From: JADFQT01 sp965216025
Lineage (GTDB): Bacteria; Chloroflexota; Dehalococcoidia; Lucifugimonadales; UBA3495
Direction of reading: 5' to 3'
Length of the DNA stretch: 64,000 bases
Assembly: GCA_965216025.1 (NCBI GenBank)
Contig: CBDCEX010000018.1
Location: forward strand, 62,001-126,000
Shown here: one piece after another, positions 33,381 through 42,478 of the stretch
How positions within the stretch are numbered: the stretch's first letter is position 1
Layout of the letters: the number at the start of each line of letters is the position of its first letter
Notes under the pieces: model-generated
Seen by the model: the letters and a program-made list of their open reading frames with translations, nothing else
The model's database searches: none
What the model was told of the DNA's origin: nothing
Position numbers and translations under genes: made by a program

Positions 33381-35365
33381 CTCGACAGTATCTCTGCCAA
33401 CAATCCCTCCGTCTCCCGCTCCAGGGCCAGGATGTCGGCCCGGATCTCCTCCAGGGCCCGCATCGGCTGGGGCTTGTAGAAGTGCCGGTTGAAGTTGACC
33501 TCGTACCCTATTCTCACGGCCTCGGGGTTGTACCAGGCGTCCGGCGTGTAGGGCAGGACCTCCTCCTGGGAGGGTGGAATGCCTTGATCCCCCCTTCGTG
33601 CAACAGCGGCACCTGCTCCGTGTCCCGCAGGTCAGTGTCGGGCTCGTACTCCACGACCACTGGTTTCCCATTCAGAATCATGGTGACCTTCCCCCAAAGG
33701 GGGTTGGGCTCGGCATCTCCCGCAGGCTGGCAGCACCTTCCGGATGATGGGCGGGGCATTCTCGTCTTTTTCATTGTCCGCTTTTAGCTTTTTGATTTCA
33801 GCGATTTTATAGACGCGCTCTGGGTCGGTCCCGGCCAGTCTGAGTGGCCGCTCCACCGTGACTTTCCAGTAGCCGAAGGCTTGGTTGGGGAATATCTTGG
33901 ACTCTTCCGTTTCTTCGAAGTCCAGGAAGGTGTCGCAGATTCTCTGGATGTCTTCGTCGGCAAGCTCGCGTGTCTTTTGGCCCAGGTTCCGGCGCAGGGG
34001 CCTGTACCATTCGGTGGCGTTGATGAGTTGTACGAACCCTTTACGGTGCCCCGGCTTCTTGTTGCTGATGACCCAGACGTAGGTGGCGATGCCGGTGTTA
34101 TAGAACATGTTGAGCGGCAGGGCCACGATGGCCTCCAGCCAGTCGTTCTCGATGATCCACCGGCGGATATTGCTCTCTCCCTGGCCGGCGTCGCCGGTGA
34201 AGAGGGAACTTCCGTTATGGACTTCGGCGATCCGGCTGCCCAGCGGGGTGTCTTCCTTCATCTTGCTGACCATGTTGGCTAGGAACATGAGTTGGCCGTC
34301 GCTGACCCTGGTTACCAGGGAATATTCCGGGTCTCCCGCGTGTTGAATGACGAACCTGGGGTCGGTGGTCTTCTTTCCACCCATCCTGTCCTGGTCAGTG
34401 TTCCAGCTTTTGCCGTAGGGTGGGTTGCTTAGCATGAAGTCGAACTGCTCGTTCTTGAAAACATCGTTTGACAGCGTGGAGTATTCAGGCCCTCCGACGA
34501 TGTTGGCGTCGGCGTTGTCCTCGCCCTTGAGGAGTAGGTCCGCCTTGCAAATGGCGTAGGTCTCTGAATTTATCTCTTGTCCGTAGATGTGGGTTACGAC
34601 ATCTTGGCCCTGTTCTCTTGCTATGTCCTTGAGGGTCTGGTCAGCGACCGTGAGCATCCCGCCGGTGCCGAGGGCACCGTCGTAGAGCAGGTAGGTTGTG
34701 GGCTGGATCTGGTCCTTTATGGGCAGGAATACCAGCTTGGCCATCAGTTCCACGGCGTCCCGGGGCGTCCAGTGCTCTCCGGCTTCTTCATTGTTGTCCT
34801 CGTTGAACCTGCGAATCAGGTCCTCGAAGATGGTCCCCATGGCATGGTTGTCCAGGCCGGGGATCCGTACCGTTTCATCGGGGTTCAGCAGTGGTTTGGG
34901 ACTGAAGTTGACGGTGGGTGACAGGAACCTTTCAATCAGGCTACCCAGTACTCCACCGGTGGATAATCTGTTCACCTGGTTGCGGAATTCGAACTTGTCC
35001 AGAATGTCTTGGACGTTGTCGGAGAATCCGTCCAGGTATGCCTCGAAGTTCTGCCTGAGCTGCTGCTGGGCCGTCGAAGTTGCCAGGGCCCGCAGGGTGA
35101 ACTGCGAAGAGTTGTAGAACTGCTGACCGGCGGCCTGGGTCAATGGACCGACCTGGTCAATGATGTTTGCCTCGTCGAGCCATTTCTTCTGTTCCAGGAC
35201 GGCGTCTTTGGCGGGCTCCAGGACGGCGTCAAGCCGGCGGATGACGGTCATGGGAAGTATCACGTCCCGGTACTTGCCCCGGACGTAGAGGTCCCGAAGA
35301 ACGGTGTCGGCGATGTTCCAGATGAAGTTGGAGATGGTGGCGAGTTGGCTGTCCTGCAATTTCAT
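33377..35365 (-). CDS. hsdM: Type I restriction-modification methyltransferase, two C-terminal frameshifts
   Basis: N6-adenine methyltransferase subunit. The N-terminal HsdM helical domain opens with FIWNIADTVLRDLYVRGKYR. The SAM-binding motif appears as YDGALGTGGML (family norm DPACGTGGML), and the catalytic motif NPPYGKSW is intact. The first frame ends at 33632. Coding similarity continues in a second frame (PLWGKVTMILNGKPVVVEYE, then PDTDLRDTEQVPLLHEGG) and a third (EEVLPYTPDAWYNPEAVRIG, ending LLAEILSR at 33377), where the stop overlaps hsdS. The shifts lie near 33725 and 33590. Because all segments are well conserved, recent mutation or sequencing error is likelier than old decay. If real, methylation could be lost while hsdR is intact, which would normally be toxic. 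Confidence 0.88.
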
Positions 35366-35590
35366 ACTCCTTTCTTCGGACTGAAACTCATTTTACATGA
35401 ACGGGGCGTCGGAGCTGTATTCTCCGGTGCCGCTGAGGTGCTACCTTGTTACTGTCCTAGCCGACATACCTCTGGTGACAATTCCTATTTTTTGTGCAAA
35501 GCCGTTTGAGCCATTGACTGATTCTCCATGTCTCACTTCTTGATCTCAAAGTTTTGGACTGCTAAGAACTAACTGGAGAGTATCCCAAAG

Positions 35591-35620
35591 AAAAATCCCC
35601 GCAGCAATTCGGGGGTTTTC
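35591..35620. terminator. Bidirectional rho-independent terminator
   Basis: CCCCG (35597-35601) pairs with CGGGG (35610-35614), with an 8-nt loop. The hairpin is followed by GTTTTC on the plus strand and ATTTTTC on the minus strand. It lies upstream of the RM operon, where it would isolate hsdM from transcription entering from the right. Confidence 0.6.
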
Positions 35621-35646
35621 ATTTTCCCTATATGTCCGTAGGGCTT

Positions 35647-35863
35647 TTACCCTGGCTCCGCTCCTCTTTCTCTTTTTCCGATTGATATGGTCACCGGGTG
35701 TCTCTCCTGGAATTTCTCCCATTCTCGGGGGCTGATCTCCTCGATGGATTTCTTCCAGTCTCTGGAGAAGGTCTTCCGGGTTGTCCTCCCAGCAGACGGC
35801 CACCATGATGATTGTGGTCTCACCTTCCGGTGCCAGTCGGAGTGGTGCAACATATTGCCGCAA
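35647..35863 (-). pseudogene. Possible decayed small ORF
   Basis: One minus frame reads TIIMVAVCWEDNPEDLLQRL up to about 35745. The next frame then reads EEISPREWEKFQERHPVTIS and stops at 35647. Together they look like one small protein interrupted by a single frameshift. No family is recognised and the start is uncertain. Confidence 0.25.
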
Positions 35864-36116
35864 ATTATCTTTGGTGACAATCGGAGTGGAGACTGGCCCG
35901 GGCCTGGTTTGCCCGCCTGGCGGCCAACCCGGAGACTCGCACGGAAGAGCCTCGCTGGGATTCCAAGACGGGTGGGGACACCGGGGAACCCCTTGCCCGG
36001 AACTCCTTGCTCGTGCGATATGCCTGCTGGAACCCTTGATACCGACCCCCTGGGGGTCTTCGGGAAGCCCTGAATGGGGGTCTTGGAGCCAGTATCAAAA
36101 GGACTCCGGGGGTGAT

Positions 36117-36453
36117 CGAAAATGGGTCATTTCAGGGCATTTAGGGGGTTGGCCCATGGAGGGGGTGTTTTTCAGCTACGGAGTATGGTCATCTCATTCC
36201 GTGGGGGTACTTAGAAAGGGATTTTCGTCTTTTTAAAGCTAAGGTATGGTCATCTCATTCCGCGAGGCAAGATCGGGTGGTTCCTCGGAATTTTACAGTG
36301 GGGTCAGGTTCAAATGGGTGCAACAATTTTCCGACGTTGGATCGACTACCCCTACACCCCCCCTGGTTGTTACTGTAAATAGATACGATTTACCTATGAA
36401 GTATAGCCGTCTCATTCCGTAGCAGTTTTGGTCCTTAACCCAGTCTCAAAAAG
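36117..36453. repeat. Long intergenic repeat, copy 2 of 3
   Basis: Almost identical to 24453-24799: the same order of blocks CGAAAATGGGTCATTTCAGG, TACGGAGTATGGTCATCTCA, AATTTTACAGTGGGGTCAGG, GTTACTGTAAATAGATACGA, and a final ATTCCGTAGCAGTTTTGG. The similarity extends into CTTAACCCAGTCTCAAAAA. It stands directly upstream of the small genes leading to the ImmA/IrrE gene. Confidence 0.85.
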
Positions 36454-36659
36454 TTTGGCGGAGAGGTGAAAACGGATGGTTGGAGCTGATGGAGAGGTGG
36501 GTCGGCGTCGTCCGCGATTGGACCTGTTGGTCCGGGCGATTGAGGAGTGGGAGTCGATTCTGTCGGGGGGATGGAGTTGGATGGGACGTTGCTGGCGCGT
36601 CTGGAGAAGATGGTGCGTTTCAATGACCTGCTGCATCCGGTTTCGTCATTGCAACCAAG

Positions 36660-36911
36660 ATGCCGGAGGTCTCCCATGCGCCTTCCAAGCTCTCAGACCA
36701 ATTTCAGTCCATACATACCCCTGTCAGCCGGGAGTGGGGAGAAGAGGGCGGCGACAACCCGGTATTTATCGATGGCAAGAAGTGCCGGCGGTGCTTCCGG
36801 TTCGGTACCGTCGGGATGTATGACCCGTATAATTGCCCGACCCTGGAGGAGTTCCACCATCGGGTTTTCCCTCCAGCGGAAGATTTCGAAGATTTAGAAG
36901 AGGACGAATAG
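36660..36911 (+). CDS. Small acidic protein with CxxC motif, upstream of ImmA/IrrE gene
   Basis: 83 aa ending 4 nt before the ATG of the HTH/ImmA gene, so probably co-translated with it. The second half (DGKKCRRCFRFGTVGMYDPY, then CPTLEEFHHRVFPP and an acidic tail EDFEDLEEDE) looks like real protein. The first 35 residues are less convincing, and the start codon has no clear ribosome site. An alternative upstream frame (MELDGTLLARLEKMVRFNDL at 36571) suggests a frameshift within the true gene. No family recognised. Confidence 0.45.
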   Translation: MPEVSHAPSKLSDQFQSIHTPVSREWGEEGGDNPVFIDGKKCRRCFRFGTVGMYDPYNCPTLEEFHHRVFPPAEDFEDLEEDE

Positions 36912-36915
36912 CAGG

Positions 36916-38097
36916 ATGGCTGAGGCATTTGTGACTCCCCATCTCTTGACTTGGGCCAGGCAGAGGCGAGGGTTAGAAGTCGAGGATCTCGCCAAGAAGT
37001 TGAACGTCAAGCCGGATGCCGTCAATGCCTGGGAGGCGAGCGAAAGGCGTCCCACCTTCCGCCAGGCCCAAAATTTTGCCCAAGCGTCGTACGTCCCCTT
37101 CGGGTATCTCTATCTGGCAGATCCTCCGGTGCAAGAGCTTCCTCTGCCCGATTTCCGCACTATACCTGGCCAGCCTCGTAGGGAACCAAGTCTCGACCTT
37201 TTGGCCCTAATGAGCGATGTCTTAGGGAAACAACAGTGGTTCCGGGAATACCGGGAGTCCGAAGGCATTGAGGAACTGCCCTTCGTTGGAAGTTTCGGGC
37301 CTACGGACCCGGTTACGGAAGTTGCCGGCAATATCCGGGAGGTCATAGACGTCGATGGCGCTAGGCAGAGGGCCTCAAATTGGGAGGGGTTCATGAGGGA
37401 GCTGACCCGCAACGCTGAACAGTCGGGAATTATGATCATGCGCAGCGGGGTGGTGGGCAACAACACTCATAGGCCGTTGGACGTTGAAGAGTTCCGAGGT
37501 TTCTCAGTGAGCGACCACGTCGCCCCACTGATATTCATAAATGGTCAGGACTTCAGGGGAGCTCAAATCTTCACTCTAGCCCACGAGATGGCCCACATTT
37601 GGGCTGGGCAAGGGGGTTTGTCGAATCCCGACTACGGCCTCCGGTCCGAATGGGAAGATAGCACAGTCGAACAGTTCTGCAACCGGGTTGCCGCCGAGAC
37701 ACTAGTGCCGGGCGAGGATTTCCGGTCTCGTTGGTCGCCCGACCTCCCATCTCTGTCCGACCATCTAAGAGACCTCAGCCGACATTACAAAGTCAGCGCT
37801 ATGGTAATTTTGCGACAGGCGCACGACTTTGACCTATTGCCGACGGCCACTTACCGAGAGAGTTACAGCGAGCTTGTCGAACAGGCCAGTAAGGTAGAGC
37901 CAGCCGGGGAACCTGGCGGAAATTTCTACTATGCCCTTGCCGCACGAAATGGCCAGAGGTTCACCGAGGCCGTTATCTCCAGCGCAGCAGAAGGAACGCT
38001 GATGAGTAGCGAGGCGGCCGATATGCTGGGGGTCAAGGTCAAGACACTTCCGGGGATTGCCGGCCATTTTTTCGGGAGTCCCTTGACCCTTGCCTGA
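36916..38097 (+). CDS. HTH-XRE/ImmA-IrrE metallopeptidase (antitoxin-type regulator)
   Basis: 393 aa. The N-terminal XRE helix-turn-helix (LEVEDLAKKLNVKPDAVNAW, EASERRPT) is followed by a conserved linker and an ImmA/IrrE zinc peptidase domain with HEMAH (H223, E224, H227) and the downstream EQFCNRVAAE glutamate. Proteins with this fusion cut repressors or serve as antitoxins, and a frequent partner is the DUF4411 PIN-like toxin, whose start overlaps this stop here. Unlike the toxin, this gene looks complete. ATG follows a weak AGGA. Confidence 0.88.
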   Translation: MAEAFVTPHLLTWARQRRGLEVEDLAKKLNVKPDAVNAWEASERRPTFRQAQNFAQASYVPFGYLYLADPPVQELPLPDFRTIPGQPRREPSLDLLALMSDVLGKQQWFREYRESEGIEELPFVGSFGPTDPVTEVAGNIREVIDVDGARQRASNWEGFMRELTRNAEQSGIMIMRSGVVGNNTHRPLDVEEFRGFSVSDHVAPLIFINGQDFRGAQIFTLAHEMAHIWAGQGGLSNPDYGLRSEWEDSTVEQFCNRVAAETLVPGEDFRSRWSPDLPSLSDHLRDLSRHYKVSAMVILRQAHDFDLLPTATYRESYSELVEQASKVEPAGEPGGNFYYALAARNGQRFTEAVISSAAEGTLMSSEAADMLGVKVKTLPGIAGHFFGSPLTLA

Positions 38098-38257
38098 GTA
38101 TTGGTTGGATAGCAACATATTCATTGAGGGCAAGAAGGGGCCTTATGGGTTTGATATCGCGCCCAGGTTTTGGGTGCTTATTGACGAACTGGTTGCAGGA
38201 AGCCGTTACGTGTCGGAACTTGGGCGTAACTGGCAGTCACACACGAAAACCAACTGA
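38090..38257 (+). pseudogene. Truncated DUF4411 (PIN-like) toxin gene
   Basis: It starts at a TTG overlapping the last codons of the ImmA/IrrE gene. It encodes 55 residues, PEYWLDSNIFIEGKKGPYGF followed by DIAPRFWVLIDELVAGSRYV, then diverges and stops. The first ~42 residues match the start of DUF4411 proteins (WLDSNIFI being the PIN-type acidic motif; usual length ~160 aa). The catalytic remainder is absent, so the antitoxin has outlived its toxin. Confidence 0.7.
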
Positions 38258-38278
38258 AAGGGAGATTCCGGTGGAATA

Positions 38279-38569
38279 ATGCTTGAATGGCACGATCTCA
38301 ATGCCCGACATGAGGCAACCCTCCTTTGGCTCGCCGCTATGTTGATTATTGGCATTGCAGGGTCCGCAGAAGCCAGGAGGTCAGTTTGCGACCTACTGAA
38401 AATGCTCCTCGAGCCAACCATATCGCTGCTGATAGTTGGGCTCCTAGCAAACGTGATCTTCCTTACGTTCATTGCCGCAATTGTAGGAAGGGAAGTGGGC
38501 CGAGCTACATCAAAAGCCCGGCCCGGTTCTTGGCTGGGAAGCCTTCCGCGAAGGTTTGGGCAGGTTTGA
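38279..38569 (+). CDS. Truncated small membrane protein
   Basis: 96 aa. Two hydrophobic segments (TLLWLAAMLIIGIAGSAEAR; TISLLIVGLLANVIFLTFIA) lie around a polar loop RRSVCDLLKMLLEP. The sequence resembles the N-terminal part of longer membrane proteins that lie next to phage or defence genes. After IVGREVG the composition changes to low-complexity residues, so the true C-terminus was probably lost at the junction near 38510. Function unknown. Confidence 0.5.
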   Translation: MLEWHDLNARHEATLLWLAAMLIIGIAGSAEARRSVCDLLKMLLEPTISLLIVGLLANVIFLTFIAAIVGREVGRATSKARPGSWLGSLPRRFGQV

Positions 38570-38574
38570 AAAGG

Positions 38575-38907
38575 TTACTGAATGGCGAACAGGGCCTGCA
38601 AGGTGATCACCACATCCAGCTCTCCGGTCAATATCGGCGTTTCCACCGCGGCCGCCGGCGCACCTACAAAAGCCCGGTCGGCCATGGCTAAGGGTTTGGG
38701 AGAGGAGCGGCTGACCTCCGCGATGAACACCGGTTTTCCCAGGGCCACTCTGGTTAGGTCCGCTATTTGCTGCGCTTTGGCCATCAGGTCAGCAGCAGCT
38801 GCTGCTCTGGCTTCTATTTCCAGGGCTTTGGTATCTTCAATGGAGAAGCTGACGCCCTGGAAGCGGATCAAATCGCCGGCGACGGCCGTTACCCCGTCGG
38901 AGAAAGG
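38575..38907 (-). pseudogene. C-terminal fragment of a SIMPL-domain (DUF541) protein
   Basis: The minus frame encodes LEIEARAAAAADLMAKAQQI, ADLTRVALGKPVFIAEVSRS, and the ending ETPILTGELDVVITLQALFA. The A..DA..KA..LA...G..LG....I.E pattern and the closing PI..GE..V...V.V are typical of periplasmic SIMPL proteins. The upstream part of the same frame runs into IS701-derived DNA out of frame. Only about 105 residues survive. Confidence 0.75.
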
Positions 38908-39271
38908 CTCCAGCCAGCAGGCATAGGGCCACGTGGTGATGCCACCCAGCCCAGGTCCGGGTCTCGTACTCGTCCAGTCCCACGTCGCTCTTCTCCGTCT
39001 CGAACTCCGTTTCAATGCGCCACCTGGAACCGCCCACGTAGGCCAGCGTCTCCAGGGGAGTGTCCTCGGGAGCGTCGGACAGATAGTAGCGGGGCTCACT
39101 GCCGTCCAGGTTCCGGTGGTAGCTGCCCCAGTGGATTTCGCCGGGCTTCCGCCTGCTGGTTGGCCGCACCCGCTGGGCGCTGAACCGGTAGCTGCGGGGA
39201 CCCTGGCTTCCCTCCGCCACCGTTATCTCCCGCCAGGCCTCCTCTGGCAACTCACCGCTGCGCTGCTCCAT
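38905..39271 (-). pseudogene. IS701-family transposase, C-terminal fragment
   Basis: Contains YLSDAPEDTPLETLAYVGGS, then RWRIETEFETEKSDVGLDEY and ETRTWAGWHHHVALCLLAGA. This is the last catalytic block of IS701 transposases (the E of RWRIE and the conserved YE.R.W.GW..H). The N-terminal two catalytic Asp regions are absent. It abuts the SIMPL fragment on one side and the duplicated block on the other. Confidence 0.8.
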
Positions 39272-39293
39272 GGTCCGGCGCCTTCCTGTACCG

Positions 39294-39374
39294 CTACCGC
39301 TTGACATCTTCTCCGCTGTTGATTGCGTCCATCATCGCGAGGTCTCCGGCGACCTTCCTGGCATTGTCCGTCAT
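39294..39374 (-). CDS. Conserved 26-residue ORF overlapping the membrane-protein stop
   Basis: MTDNARKVAGDLAMMDAINS followed by six more residues. Its ATG shares bases with the TGA of the upstream gene (ATGA), a classic translational-coupling arrangement. The counterpart at 24857-24937 keeps the frame with only conservative changes. No family. Confidence 0.45.
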   Translation of the reverse strand: MTDNARKVAGDLAMMDAINSGEDVKR

Positions 39375-39769
39375 GCGGTCTCCATCAGCAGAACGGTGCC
39401 GGTCAGGGCGTAGACGAAGAGAGCAGCGGTGGATGAAATCCTGCTGGGGGAATTGGTGGCCTCGATCAGGTAGGTGAAGAGGAGCAGCATTCCCACAGCG
39501 CCGGTCAGCAGAGTGGCGGCGTTCCGGGGCAGTTGCTCCAGGCTGGTCTCTCCCCGGCCGCGGGCTTCCGACGACTCCCGGACGTTCACCAGCACGGTGA
39601 TGGCCATGACCGTCAGCAGCAGCGGGGTGGTTAGTTGGATGAACTCGGCTGCATCCGAGGGATTGAACCCGGTGGGCAGCCAGTTCAGGGTGCACAGGAT
39701 GAGCGGGATGAAGGCTCCGGCGACTATGCAGGCCATGCCGAGCAGTTGCTTGCTGATGTTGACGGTCAT
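39371..39769 (-). CDS. Small multi-pass membrane protein (copy 2)
   Basis: 132 aa with GGAGGG before the ATG. Four predicted helices match those of 24895-25335 (LLGMACIVAGAFIPLILCTL; TPLLLTVMAITVLVNV; AATLLTGAVGMLLLFTYLIE; TAALFVYALTGTVLLM). The polar loop RESSEARGRGETSLEQLPRN is identical in both apart from one residue. The gene ends at TGA overlapping the next small frame. Function unknown. Confidence 0.65.
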   Translation of the reverse strand: MTVNISKQLLGMACIVAGAFIPLILCTLNWLPTGFNPSDAAEFIQLTTPLLLTVMAITVLVNVRESSEARGRGETSLEQLPRNAATLLTGAVGMLLLFTYLIEATNSPSRISSTAALFVYALTGTVLLMETA

Positions 39770-40160
39770 CTCATTCCCTCCGGGGCTGCGCCTGATGCGT
39801 TTGAGATAATTCTGCTCTAGTCGGTCCTGGCCAGGCTTTGGCGCCGGGGGATGGAACTGGGGAGGGATGCTTGGTTTTTTCCTCCGGGCTGATGGTGGTT
39901 TTCCACTTTAGGGCTTCGACCGGAGGGTTCTGCTGCCCTTTGCCCGAGGGAATTGGATCCCCTGGAGCGGGATTATCTCTGACTAAACCCGTTGGAAAAT
40001 CCTCTCAGAGTCGATTTAAGGCGGTTTCTACCGCAGGGGTGTCTCTTTGGTGCTGCGGGTGTCATGAGGGCGTCTATGGGCGATGCTGGAGGCTTTCTGA
40101 GGCATTCCAGCGGGAGGTCAGGGGCCTTGTCCCAGCCCAGTGGTGCTGGGGTGGGGGGTT

Positions 40161-40860
40161 GTGAGGGGCGCGATCACTCTTTATGATGGGTCCAAGAGAC
40201 CGGGGGAGGAAGAGGTTATCCAGGGTGGAGTTGTTGCCCGAGCCCGGTTCAGAATCCCGGTTCAGAATCTCGCCGGAGCCCGGGGCAGCGGCTTGGTGGG
40301 AGAGATCTCCTGGCTCCCTGACCATCCGGGTGGTCCACAGTTTTTGTGTCCTGGACCCTGGGATTTCAGCCCCGGAATTTCAGCCCCTGAAGAGCCGGGG
40401 CCCTGATCCCAGTAACTTAGTAGCTTTAGTTCTACGCGCGGGATTCTTAAAAAAAAATTTCTATTTTTTCCAAAAAGGCTACTGGGCTACTGGGATCACC
40501 TATTTTTCGGTTTTTGTTCTAATAATTCGTATCTATAATCAGACCATTTTTAGAACAAAACTCAAGTAGTCACTCCAAAAAACCCACTACTAATGACTAC
40601 TGGGGCTACTAACGAGCAACAAACACGAAGAATCGAAGGTCGAGAGCCAAAAATGGGTTATTGATATAGGTAATTCGTCTCTATATATATAAGGGGTCGG
40701 AACGATTTTCGATGGAGAGCCGGGGTGAAAAACCGGCTCGGAGCAGAGAAAAGGCGCTGCCAACGGAAAAAAACACTGGATGACCCCTCGAGGATTGCTA
40801 CTTGCCCCACATCGGTTTTTCTTCTTTCGCGTTCTACACAAAAGCTGTGGTTCATCTGGG
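40161..40860. other. Intergenic region with AT-rich tract and short repeats
   Basis: About 700 bp without a supported gene. It has a tandem CCCGGTTCAGAAT repeat (near 40238-40265), GGATTTCAGCCCCGGAATTT repeats (near 40360), and several CTACTGGG units (near 40480 and 40600). An unusually AT-rich stretch spans 40440-40700, including TATATATATAA. The AT-rich tract with repeats beside plasmid-like genes could be an origin or control region, but I cannot prove it. Confidence 0.35.
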
Positions 40861-40861
40861 T

Positions 40862-41116
40862 TCAGCCCTCCTGGGATCCATTTTGCTCCAGGTCTGATGT
40901 GTCGTCGTTGTGCTGGCCTCGGAGGACACAGTGGCCGCAGCGGCGGCATACCGGGTGGAGGTTCCCGTACTCGGGTTTGTGGATCTGCTTGCAGAAGCCG
41001 GCGTTGGCGGCGTCCTTGCAACGGGGGCATCCCTCGCAGCTCCTACCGCCGGCCATCCCGGACTGAGATTGGGAGTACTCGGTCTCGGGTCGGGTGAGGG
41101 TGGTGGTCATGGTCAT
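40862..41116 (-). CDS. Small zinc-ribbon-like protein
   Basis: 84 aa from ATG at 41116 with AGGAG eight bases upstream. Seven cysteines arranged as SCEGCPRCKDAANAGFC..CRRCGHCVL suggest one or two zinc sites. The open frame upstream of the ATG contains debris of another small membrane gene. It is the last gene of a chain of small minus-strand genes running from 43040. Function unknown. Confidence 0.55.
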   Translation of the reverse strand: MTMTTTLTRPETEYSQSQSGMAGGRSCEGCPRCKDAANAGFCKQIHKPEYGNLHPVCRRCGHCVLRGQHNDDTSDLEQNGSQEG

Positions 41117-41264
41117 GCTATTTTCTCCTAATAGAGCTTGGGTGCACTGTTGGTTTGGTCCGCTTTCGCCTGTGGGGGTCAGAAAACTGCAGGTGGTGAT
41201 GGTCAGGCAGATGTGGTCCCAGTGACTTTCCGTTTCCACCAGTTGAGGGCGGCGCCTGCAGATG

Positions 41265-41483
41265 TCAGTGGGGTCCCTTCTCCATGAGGAGGATTGTGCC
41301 CGGGGTTCCCAGGAATATGACCAATGTGGGTATCGCGTAGGCGATACCGGGCCCCGGTATCCTGCATTGAAGCCAGCGTCCGGGGCGAAGTACGCCGGGA
41401 TCGCGTACCCAGCGGCTATCATAGTTCCCGGAATTGCTTCCCGGAATTGCTTCCAGGAGAGTCCACCTCCAGGGTTCGCTCAC
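41265..41483 (-). CDS. Small membrane protein with an internal out-of-frame segment
   Basis: 72 aa from a GTG (41483) that overlaps the stop of a short upstream frame (GTGA). The ends read as one membrane protein (MSEPWRWTLLEAIPG and GPGIAYAIPTLVIFLGTPGT). The middle 25 codons are in a shifted frame: a 13-bp tandem duplication GCAATTCCGGGAA near 41440 changes the frame, and a second indel near 41355 restores it. The original middle is readable in the next frame as MIAAGYAIPAYFAPDAGFNA, a hydrophobic segment. The present product is probably non-functional. Confidence 0.4.
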   Translation of the reverse strand: MSEPWRWTLLEAIPGSNSGNYDSRWVRDPGVLRPGRWLQCRIPGPGIAYAIPTLVIFLGTPGTILLMEKGPH

Positions 41484-41686
41484 CCGGTTCCAGACCCGGG
41501 AGAGCCGTCCGGCTTTCCTCTTTCTTTTGGTCGTCGTTGCTCCATGCGCTCTGGCATATTTCCCTGTTCAAATCCTGTCACCGTCGGTTGCCCTGCTTCG
41601 TTTCCCCGGTGTCGGTTGTGCCTTCTTCTCCGCCGGGGTTTCCCCCGGGTCCGTCGCGCGCTTCTTCCACCTTGGCGTCGCTCTGC

Positions 41687-42237
41687 TCAGGTCGGGATGG
41701 TGAGTCTCACCATGGTGCCCTGCCGGTGCTCCGTTTCCCGCAGTTCAGGTCTGGCGGCGCCGTACATGGTGAGGAGACCAGAGCCCGATTGGATCCACAG
41801 CTTCCGGCCCGGCTTCCTCATCTCGGTGACAGTCATCCATAGGCCGATTCCCCTGGTGGGGATCCCAGTGCCCGAGACCAGTTCCTGGACGGCGAGCCTA
41901 TGGCGTCGGCGTCGGTTTCCGGTTGTGGCATTCCCGAGTTGCCTTCCAGGGTGGCCCGGATGCCGGGGCCCGAGTCAGCTATGACGACGTCGAAGGCATG
42001 GTTCCTCCGGTGGGGCATGTACCGGACGTGGGCATCGGCGCCGTCCTCCGTCATGCCGTGCTCGGCGGCGTTGTTGACCAGCTCGGAGAACATCTCCACC
42101 AGCTCGGGGCGGACGTTGGCGGCGCCCATGCTGCGGTCGTTGAGGTTCTGCTCGAGAGTGTCGGCCAGCTCTTGGGCTTCTCGCATGGAGTGGAAGGTGG
42201 TTGGCTCCAGGGCGTACTCCCGGTCCTGCGTGTTCAT
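41687..42237 (-). pseudogene. HATPase-domain (anti-sigma/kinase-like) protein with a frameshift
   Basis: It starts at ATG 42237. The first frame gives the N box and G1 box of GHKL ATPases (VEMFSELVNNAAEHGMTEDG; FDVVIADSGPGIRATLEGN). Near 41895 the frame shifts and coding continues as AVQELVSGTGIPTRGIGLWM, TVTEMRKPGRKLWIQSGSGL and GTMVRLTIPT, ending at 41687. The protein would be ~180 aa, like stand-alone RsbW/SpoIIAB-type or STAND-associated HATPases. The single shift in an otherwise intact gene may be recent or a sequencing artefact. Confidence 0.65.
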
Positions 42238-42383
42238 CTTGCCTCCTGGTATTTTCCCTTCCGCCTGGGTCGAATCTGCCAGCGCTTGGCTTCGGTGCTT
42301 CGCCAGTCGCGCTCCCAGATCCCCCGGGGCAGTTCCAACGGTGTCGTCTCAGGGACCGGCGCCCCACTACCTGCGGTGGGCAT
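42234..42383 (-). CDS. Short basic ORF of uncertain status
   Basis: 49 residues ending PLELPRGIWERDWRSTEAKR and WQIRPRRKGKYQEAR, with a stop that overlaps the start of the HATPase gene. The Trp- and Arg-rich tail looks biological, but there is no ribosome site. An upstream frame (AATAIIAFTTFILPGLQ) suggests that a membrane segment was once joined to it. Confidence 0.3.
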   Translation of the reverse strand: MPTAGSGAPVPETTPLELPRGIWERDWRSTEAKRWQIRPRRKGKYQEAR

Positions 42384-42478
42384 GCTGGAATTTTGAGGGC
42401 CTTGCTGCTGGTACCCGACTGCAGGCCCGGCAGGATGAATGTCGTGAAGGCGATGATTGCGGTCGCGGCCAGGATCGT

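Larger units (their letters stand above)
39284..40160. repeat. Duplicated ~870-bp block, copy 2
   Basis: Matches 24839-25735 from GGCGCC..CTGTxCCGCTACCGC through the membrane-protein gene and ~400 bp beyond. The first copy is joined to the 320-bp repeat, this one to an IS701 fragment, so the duplication is independent of both. Confidence 0.8.

Noticed and set aside
36476..36823. Plus-strand frame before the ImmA/IrrE gene
   Set aside because: Only its first 30 codons in an alternative frame look protein-like; the rest is a shadow of the 83-aa frame that ends next to the ImmA/IrrE start.
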